This document shows, one piece after another, positions 51,901-64,000 of a stretch of 64,000 bases of DNA (within the stretch, counting starts at the first letter, position 1; every line of letters begins with the position of its first letter). The notes below the pieces were generated by a model. That model was not told the origin of the DNA, searched no databases, and was given only the letters and a program-made list of their open reading frames with translations. A program made the translations under genes and the position numbers. The DNA comes from Theobroma cacao (Eukaryota; Streptophyta; Magnoliopsida; Malvales; Malvaceae): assembly GCF_000208745.1 (NCBI RefSeq), contig NC_030858.1, forward strand, positions 7,834,111-7,898,110, written 5' to 3'.

Positions 51901-54223
51901 TTCCTTCGGTTGCGTAATTTGGACCATTAATCCCCCATTATACCAACCAAGTAAAAACTGACAGTTTCATTTCAGGGCTGATGAAAATGGAAAAATCAAG
52001 CTTAAGACGCAAAATGTTTGGTAAACTCTATCACTGCATCCACGAGCTATAAGGCATTTAATTGGAAAAGGGACAACCTAACCACATGAACATTAAGCTT
52101 CAAGTTTGACAACCAAATCCAAAAATCAATGGAAAGCAAGCACCGGCTAATGTTGACCTTGTTTCATCACTGGGTTTTATCTTGCTACATGTGCCATGCA
52201 CCAAAACATGTTGTTTACTTTTATTTTCTTGAACAATATTCATGGAATCATACACATGGCTGTTTAGTTTATAATCATGCAATATGCCTGTCAGCGTTAG
52301 CTGGAAATGCTGCAAAGGGTATTATATATGGTTTCAAGTCTTGAACATTTACAGTAAACTTTTGGGAAGAGAATATAATTAATGGAGTAGCAATCATCCA
52401 AGAAGCTTAATTTGAGGTTTTGATTGGAGTAGGTGATCATATTATTTAAAAGATCTTAATAAACATAGCCCGGAAGCATGGTGTTTGCTCAACGCGCGGT
52501 GGACTTTTAAGCCAGGCAAAATTATCAATTTCGTTTTCACTTACCAATATAAATTTTTGAAGGTTCAGAATGGAGATTAAGCGATACTCATATCATAGAT
52601 ATTTCAATAATATTGTATGGTCGTCCATCCACATTATACAAAACCGTAGGGAGAATGGGCAACAGGAACAAAACTATAGCCGTCGATTTTATGACTAAAA
52701 TATAATAGAGAAAATTATGATTAGAGAGGTTGTTGCAATTTATATGTTATTCGTATCTAATCACTTCAGCTAAGCAAACATGTGCATTGATTCTACATAA
52801 AGTTTGAAAGACGGCATTTATTAATTTGTCAATATTTATTATAATAACTTATTCTGTACATGATAAGAGTAGTTCAGTATTTATTGTTTACAAGAATTGG
52901 TAGGGCTTAGCACACGATCATGGTTCAATGACATAGAACTTGTTGCACTTTCCTTAAATGTAATGACCTAAAATATATATGGAGAATTTTCTTTTTGTTG
53001 CTTGGTTTTGCTTTATCCATTTTCTATAGATTTTGAATTTGATGATTGGGCCTCTAGATATTCCTCAGAATATATTCTTTTTTATTTTTTTGTTCAAAGT
53101 TGATATTCCAATGGCCATTGATATTTTTTATATGCCAAATTTATATGAAAAATTCTCATCGAACTATTTTCACACCGTAGAATACATTTCAAACATTGTC
53201 ATCCTCTGGATAGATACTTGAGAATTTGATATTCCTTGATAGGAGATCCCTAGAATCTCCACTTCATTGATAATGAATGAATTGTGAATCGTCGCATCAT
53301 CTCACTAAGAATCTAAGATTGGGACGTAAAGAAATAATTCTAAAAAAGGAAGACAAAAAAAAGTTGAAAAAAGAAAGGCAGAAGAGTTAAAAATACAATT
53401 CACGGTGCCCAATAAGGAAGAGAGCTGAAAAGATTGGTGTCCATTTCTGAAAGAATGCCGGCTTGGGCCCCTTGCTGATTTTAAAGCGCAAATGGGCTTT
53501 GTCGGCAGGTTTTACTTTTAGTACTTGATGTGATTTGGTAGGGTACCCCACGAATTAGATTTCGGTTTCTTGCAAGAGAAGGGAATAACAAGATATATAT
53601 TGGGTATAATTCCATCACGGTAGTTTAGTTTTCTTTTCCCTTGCCCTATGGTACCTCAGATTCATGTCTGGAAAGGATGTGTTCATTTTCCAATATACAG
53701 CAGTAACAGCACTCAGAGATTTTTTTAGGTTGAAGCTGGCATCCCAGGTCTATGGAAGCCAACAGAATTGCAGAACGGGATACTTAAAACAAATTTATTT
53801 GTTTGGATTCAAAGTTTCATTGGTCTGCATTTCAGCAGTGTGTACTTTAACTGTGGTTTTTGGTTTTGTTTAATGGGATTCAGCTGTTGAGACTAGCTTG
53901 TGGTTATGTCACCAAAGCCCAACGCATGATATATTCAAAGTGTGTTAAGTTGAAGTTGAGCTACAGGAGTGACCTATTTGAAAGTTGATAAAGAGGAGAT
54001 AGTGCTCTGATATTGGATTAGTCAGCAAATTAATCATGACGAGAAGAATTCGATCTTTTTTATTCAAAGGCTAATTATAAGGGTCACAAATTTGATGTTC
54101 AAAATTTCAATTAATTGAGATTTTGGAGATAAGTTGTCGACATCTTTGATCTCTACTTTTTCTTTATTGAATATAAATTGACTAATATATCAATTTTGAA
54201 CCTTGATTAACCCGTCTTGACAG

Positions 54224-54245
54224 GTGAGATGAGATGAGATGAGAG
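54224..54245 (+). repeat. GAGAT pentanucleotide repeat
   Basis: Four consecutive GAGAT units. Confidence 0.7.
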
Positions 54246-54897
54246 AATTATTTTGTATTGTTTAATTTAATATAAATTAAAAAAACATATAATGATGTGG
54301 TAGAAGCTAATAGGCAAGAGTGCATCTCTTCTCCCGAACTTTCAAATGACTTGACTGATGGGTTCAAACCAACACTTGGGAGGGAATTCCTCTTCAACGG
54401 CGCATAATGTCAGTGCTTTGATTTTCTTGCCTACGTATGATACAACACAGCCTGAAGAAAATTTCAGCTTCTGACAAAGCCTATGCCTAAGGCAGTGCTA
54501 GCAACACTTTGAGACAGTGGGCCTTGTTCATTCATGTAAGCAGACCACCAACCACTTTTGGAAATAAACTGGCTGCTAGGTTATAAGGCCTATTGCTTAT
54601 AATTTCCTCCCATAGGACAGGACAGGTCCATCTAAGGCTTGAATCAAAGCCCAAGGAGCCGACTAATGAATGTATAGATATTCTATTAATTTATTTAATA
54701 AAATAGAATATAGTATTTGATTTCTCCAGTTCATTGATTTTTTTTTATTCACTTGAAAAGGACTGCAATGGTCCCTACTAATATAAGTAAATAACTTGTA
54801 TTAGTACAAGTACTTGTTATTTACAGAGGCTTTTTCTAATTTTAAAAGCTTGCGAAGCGTGGTAGGGTTTGACTGGTCAAAAATTTGAAGGTTTAAA

Positions 54898-54917
54898 CTC
54901 TCTCTCTCTCTCTCTCT
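54898..54917 (+). repeat. CT microsatellite
   Basis: Ten uninterrupted CT units. Confidence 0.8.
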
Positions 54918-55160
54918 ATTCGAGGAGAGACAATGTTGTCTGTAGTAGTTATGGAATGGTCAAGATATTAAAACCCCTTTCTGTTCCATCATGAGAGATG
55001 AGAGGCTGACAAAGATTTTATTTTATCATCAACTTGATGGAACCATACTCATTGCCTTCCCTCCCCTTCCATCGAGCTCTTAGCCTTGGATTCTGGAATT
55101 AATCAGTGCCTTACACATTTTTTTTTGGAAATTAACCTTATTTTGGAGTATTAATATATG

Positions 55161-55185
55161 ATTATTATTATTATTATTATTATTT
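55161..55185 (+). repeat. ATT microsatellite
   Basis: Eight uninterrupted ATT units. Confidence 0.8.
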
Positions 55186-55914
55186 TATGTAATAAATTTT
55201 GATGAGAAATACCTAAAAAATTTATAAAAATTAAAATAAAAACTTCAATCTCTTAAGAATTATATTCGTATACAAACATAGATGAATTATTGAAATCAAG
55301 TTTCATGATATGTAAAAATGTGAAATTAACGCTTATGAGCCTTTTTTTTAATACACATAATCAAATGACGAAAATCTTTAAGGAATTATAAATTCATGCA
55401 AATATATCATTTTTATCTAATTCTGCACTCTAAATCTTAAATGTATCAAAATATTAAAGGGATGCTTCTTTTTGATATATTTTGGATTTGTGAATCTAGT
55501 ATTATATATTGATTGAGAACTTTCGTTTTGTTTAATAGATTTAACAATGCCTTTCACATCCACCATATTAGTATTGCTTCGATTTTTGAGCATAAAAATG
55601 TACTATATGTGTGGGGAGAGATTAAAGAATAGAACAATGAGGTCCTCCAATCCAAGGCTTGAATAAACAATTAATCATATGGTAATGAGAAATAAAAATA
55701 TATAAAAAAATTGTACAAACACTGAAGTTGGAATTGGGAATCACGTGATGCCATTAAGACAAAACCCCCCGACCAAGTGACTAAATTAATTTGCAAGAGA
55801 GAGAGAAAGAGCTTAAAGCATTTTAAAATTAATGATTCAGTCAAAAATATCACAATTAAACTAGTAGTAGAAGTAGTAGTAAAAAATTTGTAATTTGTTT
55901 TAAGTTTTGTTTAG

Positions 55915-57008
55915 CTAACATAGAGGAGATCTGTGGGGAATGCCTTTTCTTCTACTCATGCTTGTAGCCATGTCCTCATCAGAAACCTTATTAGCTGATC
56001 TCCCACACAAATATAGCCCACTTCTCTTCTTCCTCACAATCTGATCACTACTGTATGCCATGCTCATGTTCTCTGACCCTGATGACCCTGAAGACCAGCT
56101 CATCGGCTCATCGCTGTCTACAATTGTTGAATGCGGTGTCTCGTTTGTCATTTCATCCTCTCCCATGTCTTGTGGAATCAGGAAATCAGGGCTCAGAGTT
56201 AAAGTGTTGCATTTCCTTAAGAATGCAGAGAGGTCTTTGTAGTGTTTCAGCACAAAATCCACCTGATAATAATTCAAAATTTTAAGCCCACAATTTAAGG
56301 GGGGGATTAAATCATTTGATTGCTGATCATGATTTAGAGCTTTAAGGTAAATTAACAAGTCAAAATTCAAGTGAATATATATTTTACCTTGCACCCCAGA
56401 GAGCAATGAATAAAAGGTTCTTGGAGACTTCTGTCACAGGAAGTACAATAGTTTCCGGCCCCTTTGAATTGCCTGTTTTGAGGTCTCTTCTTGATGAACA
56501 CCACTTTAGCACTGTTAATAGTATAGGCCTAATCGAATTAAGGTCATCGGTTAGCAAATATGAACTGAATTGTACTTAAGAAAGAAACTGTGATGAAGAA
56601 TCCAAAATTGAACTTCATTTTTTTCCTTTTGAAGAAATAACTAACCTGAACATTAGAGCAATCTATAAGCTTTTGGAGATCTTCCAATCTGACAACATCA
56701 TGATATACGTACCGACGAACCTGAAGAAGCCTGTGAAAACGATGTGAGGGTATGCAATGAGGGCAGATACTAATGCAACAATCCAAGCAATACACGTTCT
56801 TTTCATTCTTCTTTGCAGTTTCATGGTAAGAACACCCCACGAAGAATTTCTGAGAATAAAGGGCTTCCAACCATGCAGGCTTCTGAATTCCCTAAAGCAA
56901 CATGAAAGGAAAAGTATCCCAAATTAACCATGAAGTCAATAAACGAAAAAAGAACCAATAAAAGATTTAATGGAGAGAAAGGGAATAAAGACAAACCATG
57001 ATAACCAT
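55915..57008 (-). CDS. PLATZ-family zinc-dependent DNA-binding protein
   Basis: Four GT-AG exons (56997-57008, 56646-56891, 56388-56528, 55915-56262) encode 248 residues, within the PLATZ range. The zinc-binding part has C24-x2-H27, C39-x2-C42, C47-x2-C50, H54 and H57 (CSYHETAKKNEKNVYCLDCC, CPHCIPSHRFH), then RRYVYHDVVRLEDLQKLIDC. A second cluster is C114-x2-C117, C128, C132. The C-terminus has the family's RSGLYLCGRSANKVSDED and SRRKGIPHRSPL blocks, with an acidic/serine-rich spacer (about 165-200). PLATZ proteins are plant-specific nuclear factors that bind A/T-rich DNA, usually repressing transcription or acting with RNA polymerase III components; targets here are unknown. The first coding exon is only four codons (MVIM), and the alternative would be translation from a later ATG, which would lose the conserved KPAWLEALY. 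Confidence 0.93.
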
Positions 57009-60000
57009 AAACACTTGAGAGAATAGAGCCCTCCTCGAGCAGTACTTATCAAGACAGTGGAGTTAACAGAAGAGAGAGGGAGAGGGGTGGGGGGTATGGC
57101 GATTAGAGTATTTATGGAGGTTCACAAGAAAGGGAAGGGTATATATTTATTCCTTGGAGAGATACACAACATTTTGTCAATTGGTGGCTTATTATATATA
57201 TGGGGGAGAAAAGAGAGAAAGATAAAAGAAAGTGAAGTAAGATATGACGAGAACGTGGGTGCTGTTTCCATGTCTCCCATTCTAGACCACCCCTTTAAAC
57301 AATTCTTCCATCTCCTTGGCTTAAGAGCTCCTTATTGCTAAACTAACTAAGCTCTCCTTGAAGGAGCTGCCTTTTAGAATATATTTTTTTGCTGTCCTTC
57401 AGTTTATTTTTCTGTGATTCTCATGCTCATCGGCTCTTGGTTGGTGAAATGGGTTGGCTCTAATCTCTCTTTTGTTGAGAATTTGAATTGAACAAAAAGC
57501 ATAGTAATTTAAAGATTTTATGTTATGATTAACTGTAGCTCTAATTAACGATTGAGTCAATGATAAAATAACAGTGATTGAAATAGTTCATATTTGCAGT
57601 AATCACAATTATTGCTTTACCAAGTCACCTTAATTGAGCCTAATTCTTTACAATTATAACATTGGTAAAAACTTAAGCAACTTGTGAGGATAGGTCTTAT
57701 CTTAAGAAGTCTGTCACGTAGTTGAAAAACCCAAAAAAAAATAAAATAATAACAGCACTTAATTTACTAGTATTAAATACACACTTTTGTTTTTGGAAGA
57801 TGACATATTTTTCTAGGTAAGTGTTGTTTTTCGCATAACACATTCTTCCCAAATTTATTATCATCCCTGGTATGACTTCAAAGCTAAGTAACTAGGTACC
57901 GCACAGGATGGTAACGTGAGTGTGTATATGTATAGAATCTGAAAAGAGATCTCTGATATGCCTAAAGCTGCATGGAGCCCCAATATCTATAGTAATATAT
58001 TTTAGCTAATTTTCCACACATTTCAGATTTGGTAGAAATTATTTCACATGAAACTAAATAAGTGCAAACACAATAATTATATTTAATTTCTTAAATAAAA
58101 CCACAAGGAAATATTAACTGTAAGAATTTTTTTCAATTTTGAGCTTATCATCAATTTGGGGGAGTACATTAAGATATATATCAAGGCATGAATTGTGATC
58201 ATAGAAAGAAACAAGATGTAGTTAAGTAGAAAGAAAATAAAGATTCCCCCCATGTATCTCTCCTAGCCAAGTTGCACTCTATTTTCTTTGGAAGTCTAGA
58301 TGTACCGTCCTTGTAAATGGGGAAATCTTTATGAGGACCGAGGATACCCTATGAGGAGGATCCAATCACAGTCAAATTATGTTCTCTTGCAAATGTTGAC
58401 TTTAGCCCTTGTTTTTATTTGCCTTTATCATTTTCTGTGGAGGAGCTGTTATGACAAGGGGTTAATTTTCCATCATTATTGATTAATATTTTTTAAAACC
58501 AGTCTTTTATAAATAAATCACACAAATATCACTCGAATTCATATTTTCCTGTGTAACAATTGGATGTACTTAAAATCAATGATATATATTCGCGTAAGAA
58601 TAAAATTATTTCATCATAACTTAAAATTATGGGTTCAAATTTGGAAAATAATATCTTTGGATTTATGTACATCTATATTGTATTATATAATTAGTAATAT
58701 CAACTAATTAGCAGAAAAAAACCATTTAAATTTAGCAATAGCAAATGATTTCACCTGCTCTGAGGCAATAATTGGAGGCAGAGTTTTTAGGGTATGTATA
58801 TTGGCCGGTGCTATTACCTTGCAATATTGCAGCAATCACTGAACCTTATGAACAAAGCTAAAAACACAAACATGTACGAGGAAACCCGGTTTTTGGGGAT
58901 TCAGACATGGCAACATTCAACCCAACTACTCCACTAATCAGAATCAACTATGTGGCTTTAACAATAATGTGGTTTTTCTAGCACAAACAATTGACAGACA
59001 AACACAACTCATTAAGCACTAGTTAAGAGACTCAATGTCCCTTAAATTAATTCTGGATTCATTTTACTAATTTTGAGGTGACCTAGCTTGTTGTGCCTTT
59101 AAGCTCCATCCAAGAGCAAATCTTGGGGTTTGCTAACTATTTTGCCACTTCCACTTATGCCCTTCAATTTTCAATATGATCAACCTCCTAATCTTCTGGC
59201 TAATCATCAATCGTAGCATGCCATGTCACTATGCAAAAGTGCCAGGTTTTTTTATAATTTTTTGGCAAATAAAATAAACAAAATTTTCCAAAAAACAGGA
59301 GTAGGGTTGATTACTTGTTTAATCTTCTCTAGAAAGTTCAAATTGATTTAGACTGCAACCGCTGCCTAGCTAGCGTTAGCTTAATGTAATGATAATCCCA
59401 AATTTTAAACCAAGAAACAAAACTAGTTATATATTCGAAATAAATAGCATATAATACGAATTATTTCCCTTGTAAAATAGTGACAAGAAGCAACAAAGAG
59501 CAAGATGGTCTGATAGATTTAAGTTAGACAACAATCCGAGCTCGCAATAATCATAACAAAGAAAGGTTCAGACCTATGAGCTTGCAATTAAGATCTATGC
59601 TAAATTTAGGAAAAATCCGTGACAAAATAGGGTTCCGGAAAAGCTGCTTGTTTTCTTCTGGTAAAGGAGCTGTGAAAAAGTTGTGAGGGCGCTAGGCTTA
59701 TAGCCTCCCTATATTTTTTGTTCACACGTTTATTTATCTCATGCTAATGCGCATTTTATAAGCTCATATTTTTTATTCATTGTGTTATTAAAGAACATTT
59801 CACATTCAATCCTAAAGCATTAATATTCAATAAATTGAGTACATTCAATTCCTTTAATAAAAAATTACTACAATAAAAGATAATATTTCATTTAGTTCAT
59901 GCTTATCATATAATCTAAAATTTTTAAGTTAATTAAGTTGCTGATTATTCATGTTTTTGTTCATTTTTTAATTAATTTTGAAAGCAAAAAACTAAAAATA

Positions 60001-60608
60001 TATTTAGAAACAAGAGTAAACAAATATTTTTTAATAAGTATGAATAAAACATTTATCTTTACAGATAATAAAACGCATGATTTTACTTGATATAAAAAAA
60101 TTATATTTGAATGTATGATGCATTTAACATTTGAGTCTTAAAATTCCACCCATCAGCTCAAACTCAGCGATCTTTCTTTTTAGTATTACTTATACGTGGC
60201 AACCATATGTGTCATGTGTGCATCTGAATATTTGGTTTATTGGTTGGTACATAATCTCCTGATTAAAGAGTAAAGTTTGAGATAAATTACAGTTAATCCT
60301 AAAATTATCCAAATAATTATTGTCTTCCTAGAATTTCAAGATTATTAAATTAGTCCTTGGAGCTTAAACTCAATCAAATTATGTTGTCAATCAAACATTT
60401 CAGTCCCTCCATTTAGAATGACTTGTTTAATCTACTAGGATTGTAAGTAGAGGAATGCCATGTGGTGAATAAAAGAAAATCTCAAAAGTAGTATGTAATG
60501 GAAACGAATTTGAAAAGATTTAGGGAAGAAATTAAAGAATAATCGAAGTCCGCATATATAAAGTTGATACAAATTTTGAAAGTTTAGATATTAGTCAACC
60601 GTTAGTCA
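57009..60608. other. Intergenic; upstream of PLATZ gene
   Basis: The first few hundred bases are the PLATZ 5' UTR and promoter (GA-rich, with a TATATATA tract at about 57190). No other gene is recognised. Confidence 0.5.
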
Positions 60609-60774
60609 TGTTAGATTTAAGATTTTATTTGATTTTAAGTTTTGATTCGACAAATAAGTGATCAAAATTATTTTTTAAATGTTCAAATAAGTCTAAACGG
60701 TCTTTGAAAAGGTTTAAATGAAAGAGTTAGTACTTAATTGAAAAAAAAAAGCTCCTTTATTTGAGAATCTACCT

Positions 60775-61020
60775 TTAATCTATTGATAGATGTTTTTTAT
60801 CAAGGGATAAATGAAAATCATCTATTGATAGTTGGTTATTCTAAACATTTGGATCTCAAAGACCATAAGCATTTATCGATACATGCCACGCATCTATTAA
60901 TAAATAGCCACTCGAAAACACTTTAAAAGATCTTGACTTGTATCTATCGATAAATAGACGCGACTTTGAATTTATTGAAGGCAATCTATCGATAGATTAT
61001 AAAATCTATCAGTAGACAGT
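60775..61020 (+). repeat. Cluster of TATCGATAG-type motifs in LTR U3
   Basis: At least seven variants of a short palindromic motif (CTATTGATAGATG, CTATTGATAG, TTATCGATACATG, CTATTAATAAATAG, CTATCGATAAATAG, CTATCGATAGATT, CTATCAGTAGAC) are spread over about 250 bp upstream of the LTR TATA box, in the place where LTR enhancers usually lie. Confidence 0.7.
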
Positions 61021-61101
61021 GACAGTTGGAGTCGAAACAAAGTGCTAAATGACTATTTTCACATTTAATGGATCTTCAACCATCTTTAAAGCTTCAACAA
61101 C

Positions 61102-61109
61102 TATAAATA
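61102..61109 (+). promoter_or_regulatory. TATA box of the Sirevirus-like LTR
   Basis: TATAAATA within CAACTATAAATACAAGC, in the middle of the LTR. Confidence 0.65.
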
Positions 61110-61767
61110 CAAGCTCCCACCACATTTATGAAGGTTGGAAGAAATTCAGCTCAAATCATTTAATACTTCTTGTTCTCCTCTTCTAGCATTTAAGTTTTTT
61201 ATTGTATCATTTATTAAGCTTTTATTTCTTACTTTCTTCCTTACTAAACATTGTACTTAATCTGCTACTGAGCCTTTAAGAGGCATTCTAACTGTGCTCA
61301 TCTCATTTATTGTATTCTCTTCGGTGGTTATACCATAACCAATTAAAAAGATAATATTTAACTGGTTAGTCAAAGTAAAAGGTAGAGTAGTTGTGCTTGA
61401 TTATTATATTATAAGAATGTACCTGTTTTATAATCAGTATTGTATTCAACTTGATTTCAATAGTGGATTTAAAACTCCTTAGTAAATCTAAAGAAAAGAA
61501 CATCGGCAAGGAATTCGAACCTCTATAAAAATTATTGTATTGATTTTTTTTTCTCTTCTCTTAATCTGATTTGTGCACTTAATTTCTCTTATCTTACAAG
61601 AAATCACTTGTTCTACTTATTTCAAAAAGGCAAATTGTTTTTAAGAAAAAGTGTTTTCTCAAGAATTTGAAAGAAATCTCAAAATATAAAAACATTCCAA
61701 TTCACTTTTTCTTGGAATTGTTCATATTGAGCTTATTGCACTAATAAGTCTTAAAGGTATATTAGAT

Positions 61768-61864
61768 CTAAATAAAAATATAAAAATTTGATTGAATGTA
61801 ATAAAAAATAAAAATTTATTTAATTTTTCAAAATAATTTAAGAACTTTTTCAATCATTATACTT
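61768..61864. mobile_element. Truncated MITE arm (GGYATAATR family)
   Basis: About 97 bp match the right arm of the element at 9466-9966 (shared words TGTAATAAAAAATAAAAATTT and ATAATTTAA, ending ATTATACTT). The left part is missing. It begins about 20 bp after the solo LTR, so LTR insertion may have separated it from the rest. Confidence 0.55.
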
Positions 61865-62108
61865 AAAAAAAGGTAAAAAAAAATCTTAAGTTGGAATTTT
61901 TTTTATCTACTTAACCACCAAAATTCTGATCAATTAAAATTTGCGTTACTCTTTAAATACACACATATTTGTGCAAAACTACCAATCATGTTCGTATTAT
62001 TTTATAATTTTGAAAGAAATAAAAAAGACATAAAAAGAGATAAGGATAATGTAGAGACAAAATAGAAGAAACGTGAGATGTTGACATAAGTAAGAAATAC
62101 TTGATTTA

Positions 62109-62727
62109 GAGTCTATTTGGTCTGATATATTTTTAGCTTAAAAGCTATTATGAAGCTCTTATAAAAAATAATAACTTTTAAAATTAAACTAAATCTGTTT
62201 GATAAATTTACTTTTATAAAGTCTTTTTTATAAATAAGTTATTTGACAAAATAATTTATATAAGTTATAATTTTGATTAAAATTACCATAAAAAGGTATT
62301 TAATAAATAANAAATAATTTTCTTTTAATCACAAATTTCTTTGTTCATAATGGAAAAATGTTAATTTTATTTTTTTATTTATAAAAGTATAAAAAGTATT
62401 TTTATAAAACATAAAAGTTATAATTAATAATAAATCATAAAAATTGAAAACAAATAATGTTGAAATTATTTTTAATAGATGAGGACATATTTGAAACAAA
62501 AAGAAAAATTTTCTTAAAAAAGAGACGTGTTTTTAAAAATAGAGAAGAGAAAGTTCCTCTTTGCAGCTTTTTCTGAAACTCTTTTTTACAAAATTTTATT
62601 TTTTAAAAAAAAACTACTTATTTTTTAATTATTTTTTTAAGAGCTTCACCAAATTCTTGTTTAACCTGATTTTTGTTTTTAAGAGATGGATAAGTTGAAA
62701 AAAAAAACGAGACCAAACAAGCACTTA
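62109..62727. mobile_element. hAT-like MITE (candidate)
   Basis: The left end GAGTCTATTTGGTCTGA is an imperfect inverted match of the right end (TCGAGACCAAACAAGCAC-like). The subterminal regions contain AAAAGCTTAT/AAGCTCTTATAAAAA words typical of non-autonomous plant hAT elements with 'TTTGGT' termini. It is non-coding and AT-rich, with one unresolved base at 62311. The target duplication is not clear. Confidence 0.45.
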
Positions 62728-62729
62728 AA

Positions 62730-63142
62730 ATATTTAAAAAGAGACGTTATCAAATTGTGAGAACCAACTCAACCTCCCCATCCCCATCCATCATATATTA
62801 GCCAAAACATTAACATAGACAATATAGATGATTTGCTTGTGCCCCCATGTTTTAGGGTATTAGAGTTGGTCGATAATTAAAATTTATATGTTTTTCAGTT
62901 CCATCTGCAGTTTAGATTGCTTGCCTTTACTCTATTTTTTGCCATTTAGAGAAACAAACTGAAATTCCAATATGCATGCTAGTTTTATATAGTTTCATTC
63001 AACAAGAAAAACTAACCATATATAAAACGTATATTTTCTGAAATATACTATTTCCAAATTTGAGCATAATTTGCAATTCACCTAAATCACAAACAACTTT
63101 GTGAAATAACATTTTATCCTCCTTTTGTATTTGTGATATATT
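62730..63142. other. Intergenic
   Basis: Nothing recognised between the two MITEs. Confidence 0.5.
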
Positions 63143-63150
63143 AATTCAAA

Positions 63151-63633
63151 AGGTATAATATCCAAAAAAGCCTCTAAATTATTTTAAAAAAATTCAAATA
63201 AGTCTTTATATTTTTATTTTAAGCTAAATAAGTCATTATTTTTTATTTTAAATTAAATAAACCTTTATAATTGATAATTGACTTAGTTAAAATACCATTT
63301 TTTATTTTATTTCACATAACATTGATGTGACATAATAACATATCGTGTGATGTAACATACTGATATATTATAATTGTTGATAATGTGATATATTAATTTG
63401 ATATAATAACATGATCATTTGATATTTTCACTTTCACATCAACGTCATGCCCATGTCATATGGATATAAAATAACAAAATATATTTTAATTAACGACAAT
63501 TAGTTAATCATTAGTTATAAGAGTTTATTTGATAAAAAATAAAAATACAAAAACTTATTTGAATCCAATAAAAGAATAAGAACTTATTTAAATTTTCTTA
63601 AATAATTTAGGAATTTATTTGAACATTATATCC
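63151..63633. mobile_element. MITE copy 2 (GGYATAATR family)
   Basis: This 483-bp element is flanked by a perfect 8-bp target duplication AATTCAAA (63143-63150 and 63634-63641). It has terminal inverted repeats of about 70 bp starting GGTATAATATCCAAAAAAG. It is collinear with the element at 9466-9966, including the internal GATATATTATAATTG and CACGTCAATGTCATA-like segments. It has no coding capacity. Confidence 0.75.
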
Positions 63634-63641
63634 AATTCAAA

Positions 63642-64000
63642 TAAAAAAGAAATTAAATCATATTTGAAAGACATTGAATTATTTTTTTTTTTGTACTAAA
63701 AAGAAAATATTAGGACTCGAATCTTTCTCAAGTCTCATTCCATCCTTACAATATTTGTTAAAAAATAATCAAGTAATCATGTGAATATACTCTCTAAACA
63801 AAAATTCAAATGGTGAAAACTATGTGATATATGATTAAAATGTAATGGAATTAGGCTTCTCTTGTCACCGTTATATATTACGTTGCGTTCTTCATTTTTA
63901 TGCTCTAAGACTATTTAAAAAGAAATTTCAAAAAATGTGAATAATTTAAGAATGAAGTAGGTCTCTTTTTTAGACTTTTTGACTTCAAAATTATTAGTAT
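63642..64000. other. Intergenic to window end
   Basis: AT-rich; no feature recognised. Confidence 0.5.

Larger units (their letters stand above)
48920..55914. other. Long intergenic stretch
   Basis: The first few hundred bases are the 5' UTR and promoter of the tweety-like gene (GA- and T-rich). No gene is recognised across the remaining 6.5 kb; frames such as 51273-51629 (118 codons) show no domain. Microsatellites are listed separately. Confidence 0.5.
60609..61746 (+). mobile_element. Solo LTR, Ty1/copia Sirevirus-like
   Basis: The 1,138-bp block starts TGTTAG and ends CTAATA, one substitution from the expected inverted CTAACA. It is flanked by AGTCA (60604-60608) and AGTCT (61747-61751), a target duplication with one mismatch. 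A TATA box lies at 61102-61109. The part after it has the plant Sirevirus LTR look: a GTGGATTTAAAACTCC..GGCAAGGAATTCGAACC stretch, and near the end CCAATTCAC...CTTGGAATTGTTC. No primer-binding site or internal region follows. The U3 part (about 60770-61020) holds many degenerate TATCGATA/TATTGATAG words. Confidence 0.75.

Noticed and set aside
1..64000. tRNA, rRNA or CRISPR features.
   Set aside because: No clear tRNA T-loop/anticodon arrangement, rRNA sequence or regular spacer array was seen by eye. A tRNA scan would be needed to exclude a tRNA gene.

Overview
This window is nuclear DNA of a eudicot plant. Its genes have GT-AG introns, its gene families are plant-specific, the intergenic DNA is very AT-rich, and it carries LTR-retrotransposon, LINE and MITE remnants. 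The repeat style (a Sirevirus-like LTR rich in TATCGAT motifs) reminds me of Malvaceae such as cacao, but that is an impression and was not tested. Two unresolved bases (1444 and 62311) show that this is an assembly.

Layout. 45-2776 is a solo LTR with a perfect 5-bp target duplication. It abuts a decayed LINE fragment (about 2782-3773, minus) and a CACTA-like non-autonomous element (3774-4584). 5108-7984 (minus) is an intact four-exon 2-oxoglutarate/Fe(II) dioxygenase of the SRG1 type. 8.0-15.0 kb is gene-poor and holds a MITE (9466-9966) and one unrecognised ORF (11683-11964). 15026-15772 (plus) is a single-exon SAM-domain protein with a C-terminal SGP repeat. 17403-21730 (minus) is a three-exon nodulin-like/NFD4-like MFS transporter. 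21.7-30.3 kb has no recognisable intact gene. Two small single-exon genes of one serine-rich family follow at 30317-30937 and 41001-41330 (both minus), separated by about 10 kb with a MITE and a 71-bp-arm inverted repeat. 44216-48919 (minus) is a nine-exon tweety-like polytopic membrane protein. 55915-57008 (minus) is a four-exon PLATZ zinc-binding transcription factor. 57-64 kb is gene-free and contains a second solo LTR of Sirevirus type (60609-61746) and three MITE-type elements.

The seven confident genes are unrelated in function and individually transcribed, as usual in plants. Six of the seven are on the minus strand. The combination of tweety-like, SAM-domain and PLATZ genes recalls neighbouring Arabidopsis chromosome 2 loci (around At2g12400-At2g12646, from memory), which suggests conserved microsynteny. 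No clearly new multi-gene system was seen. The most interesting items are the paralogous CSPTTHPGSFRC-motif proteins, the SGP-repeat SAM protein, the long inverted repeat at 37.2 kb, and the two solo LTRs with identifiable boundaries.
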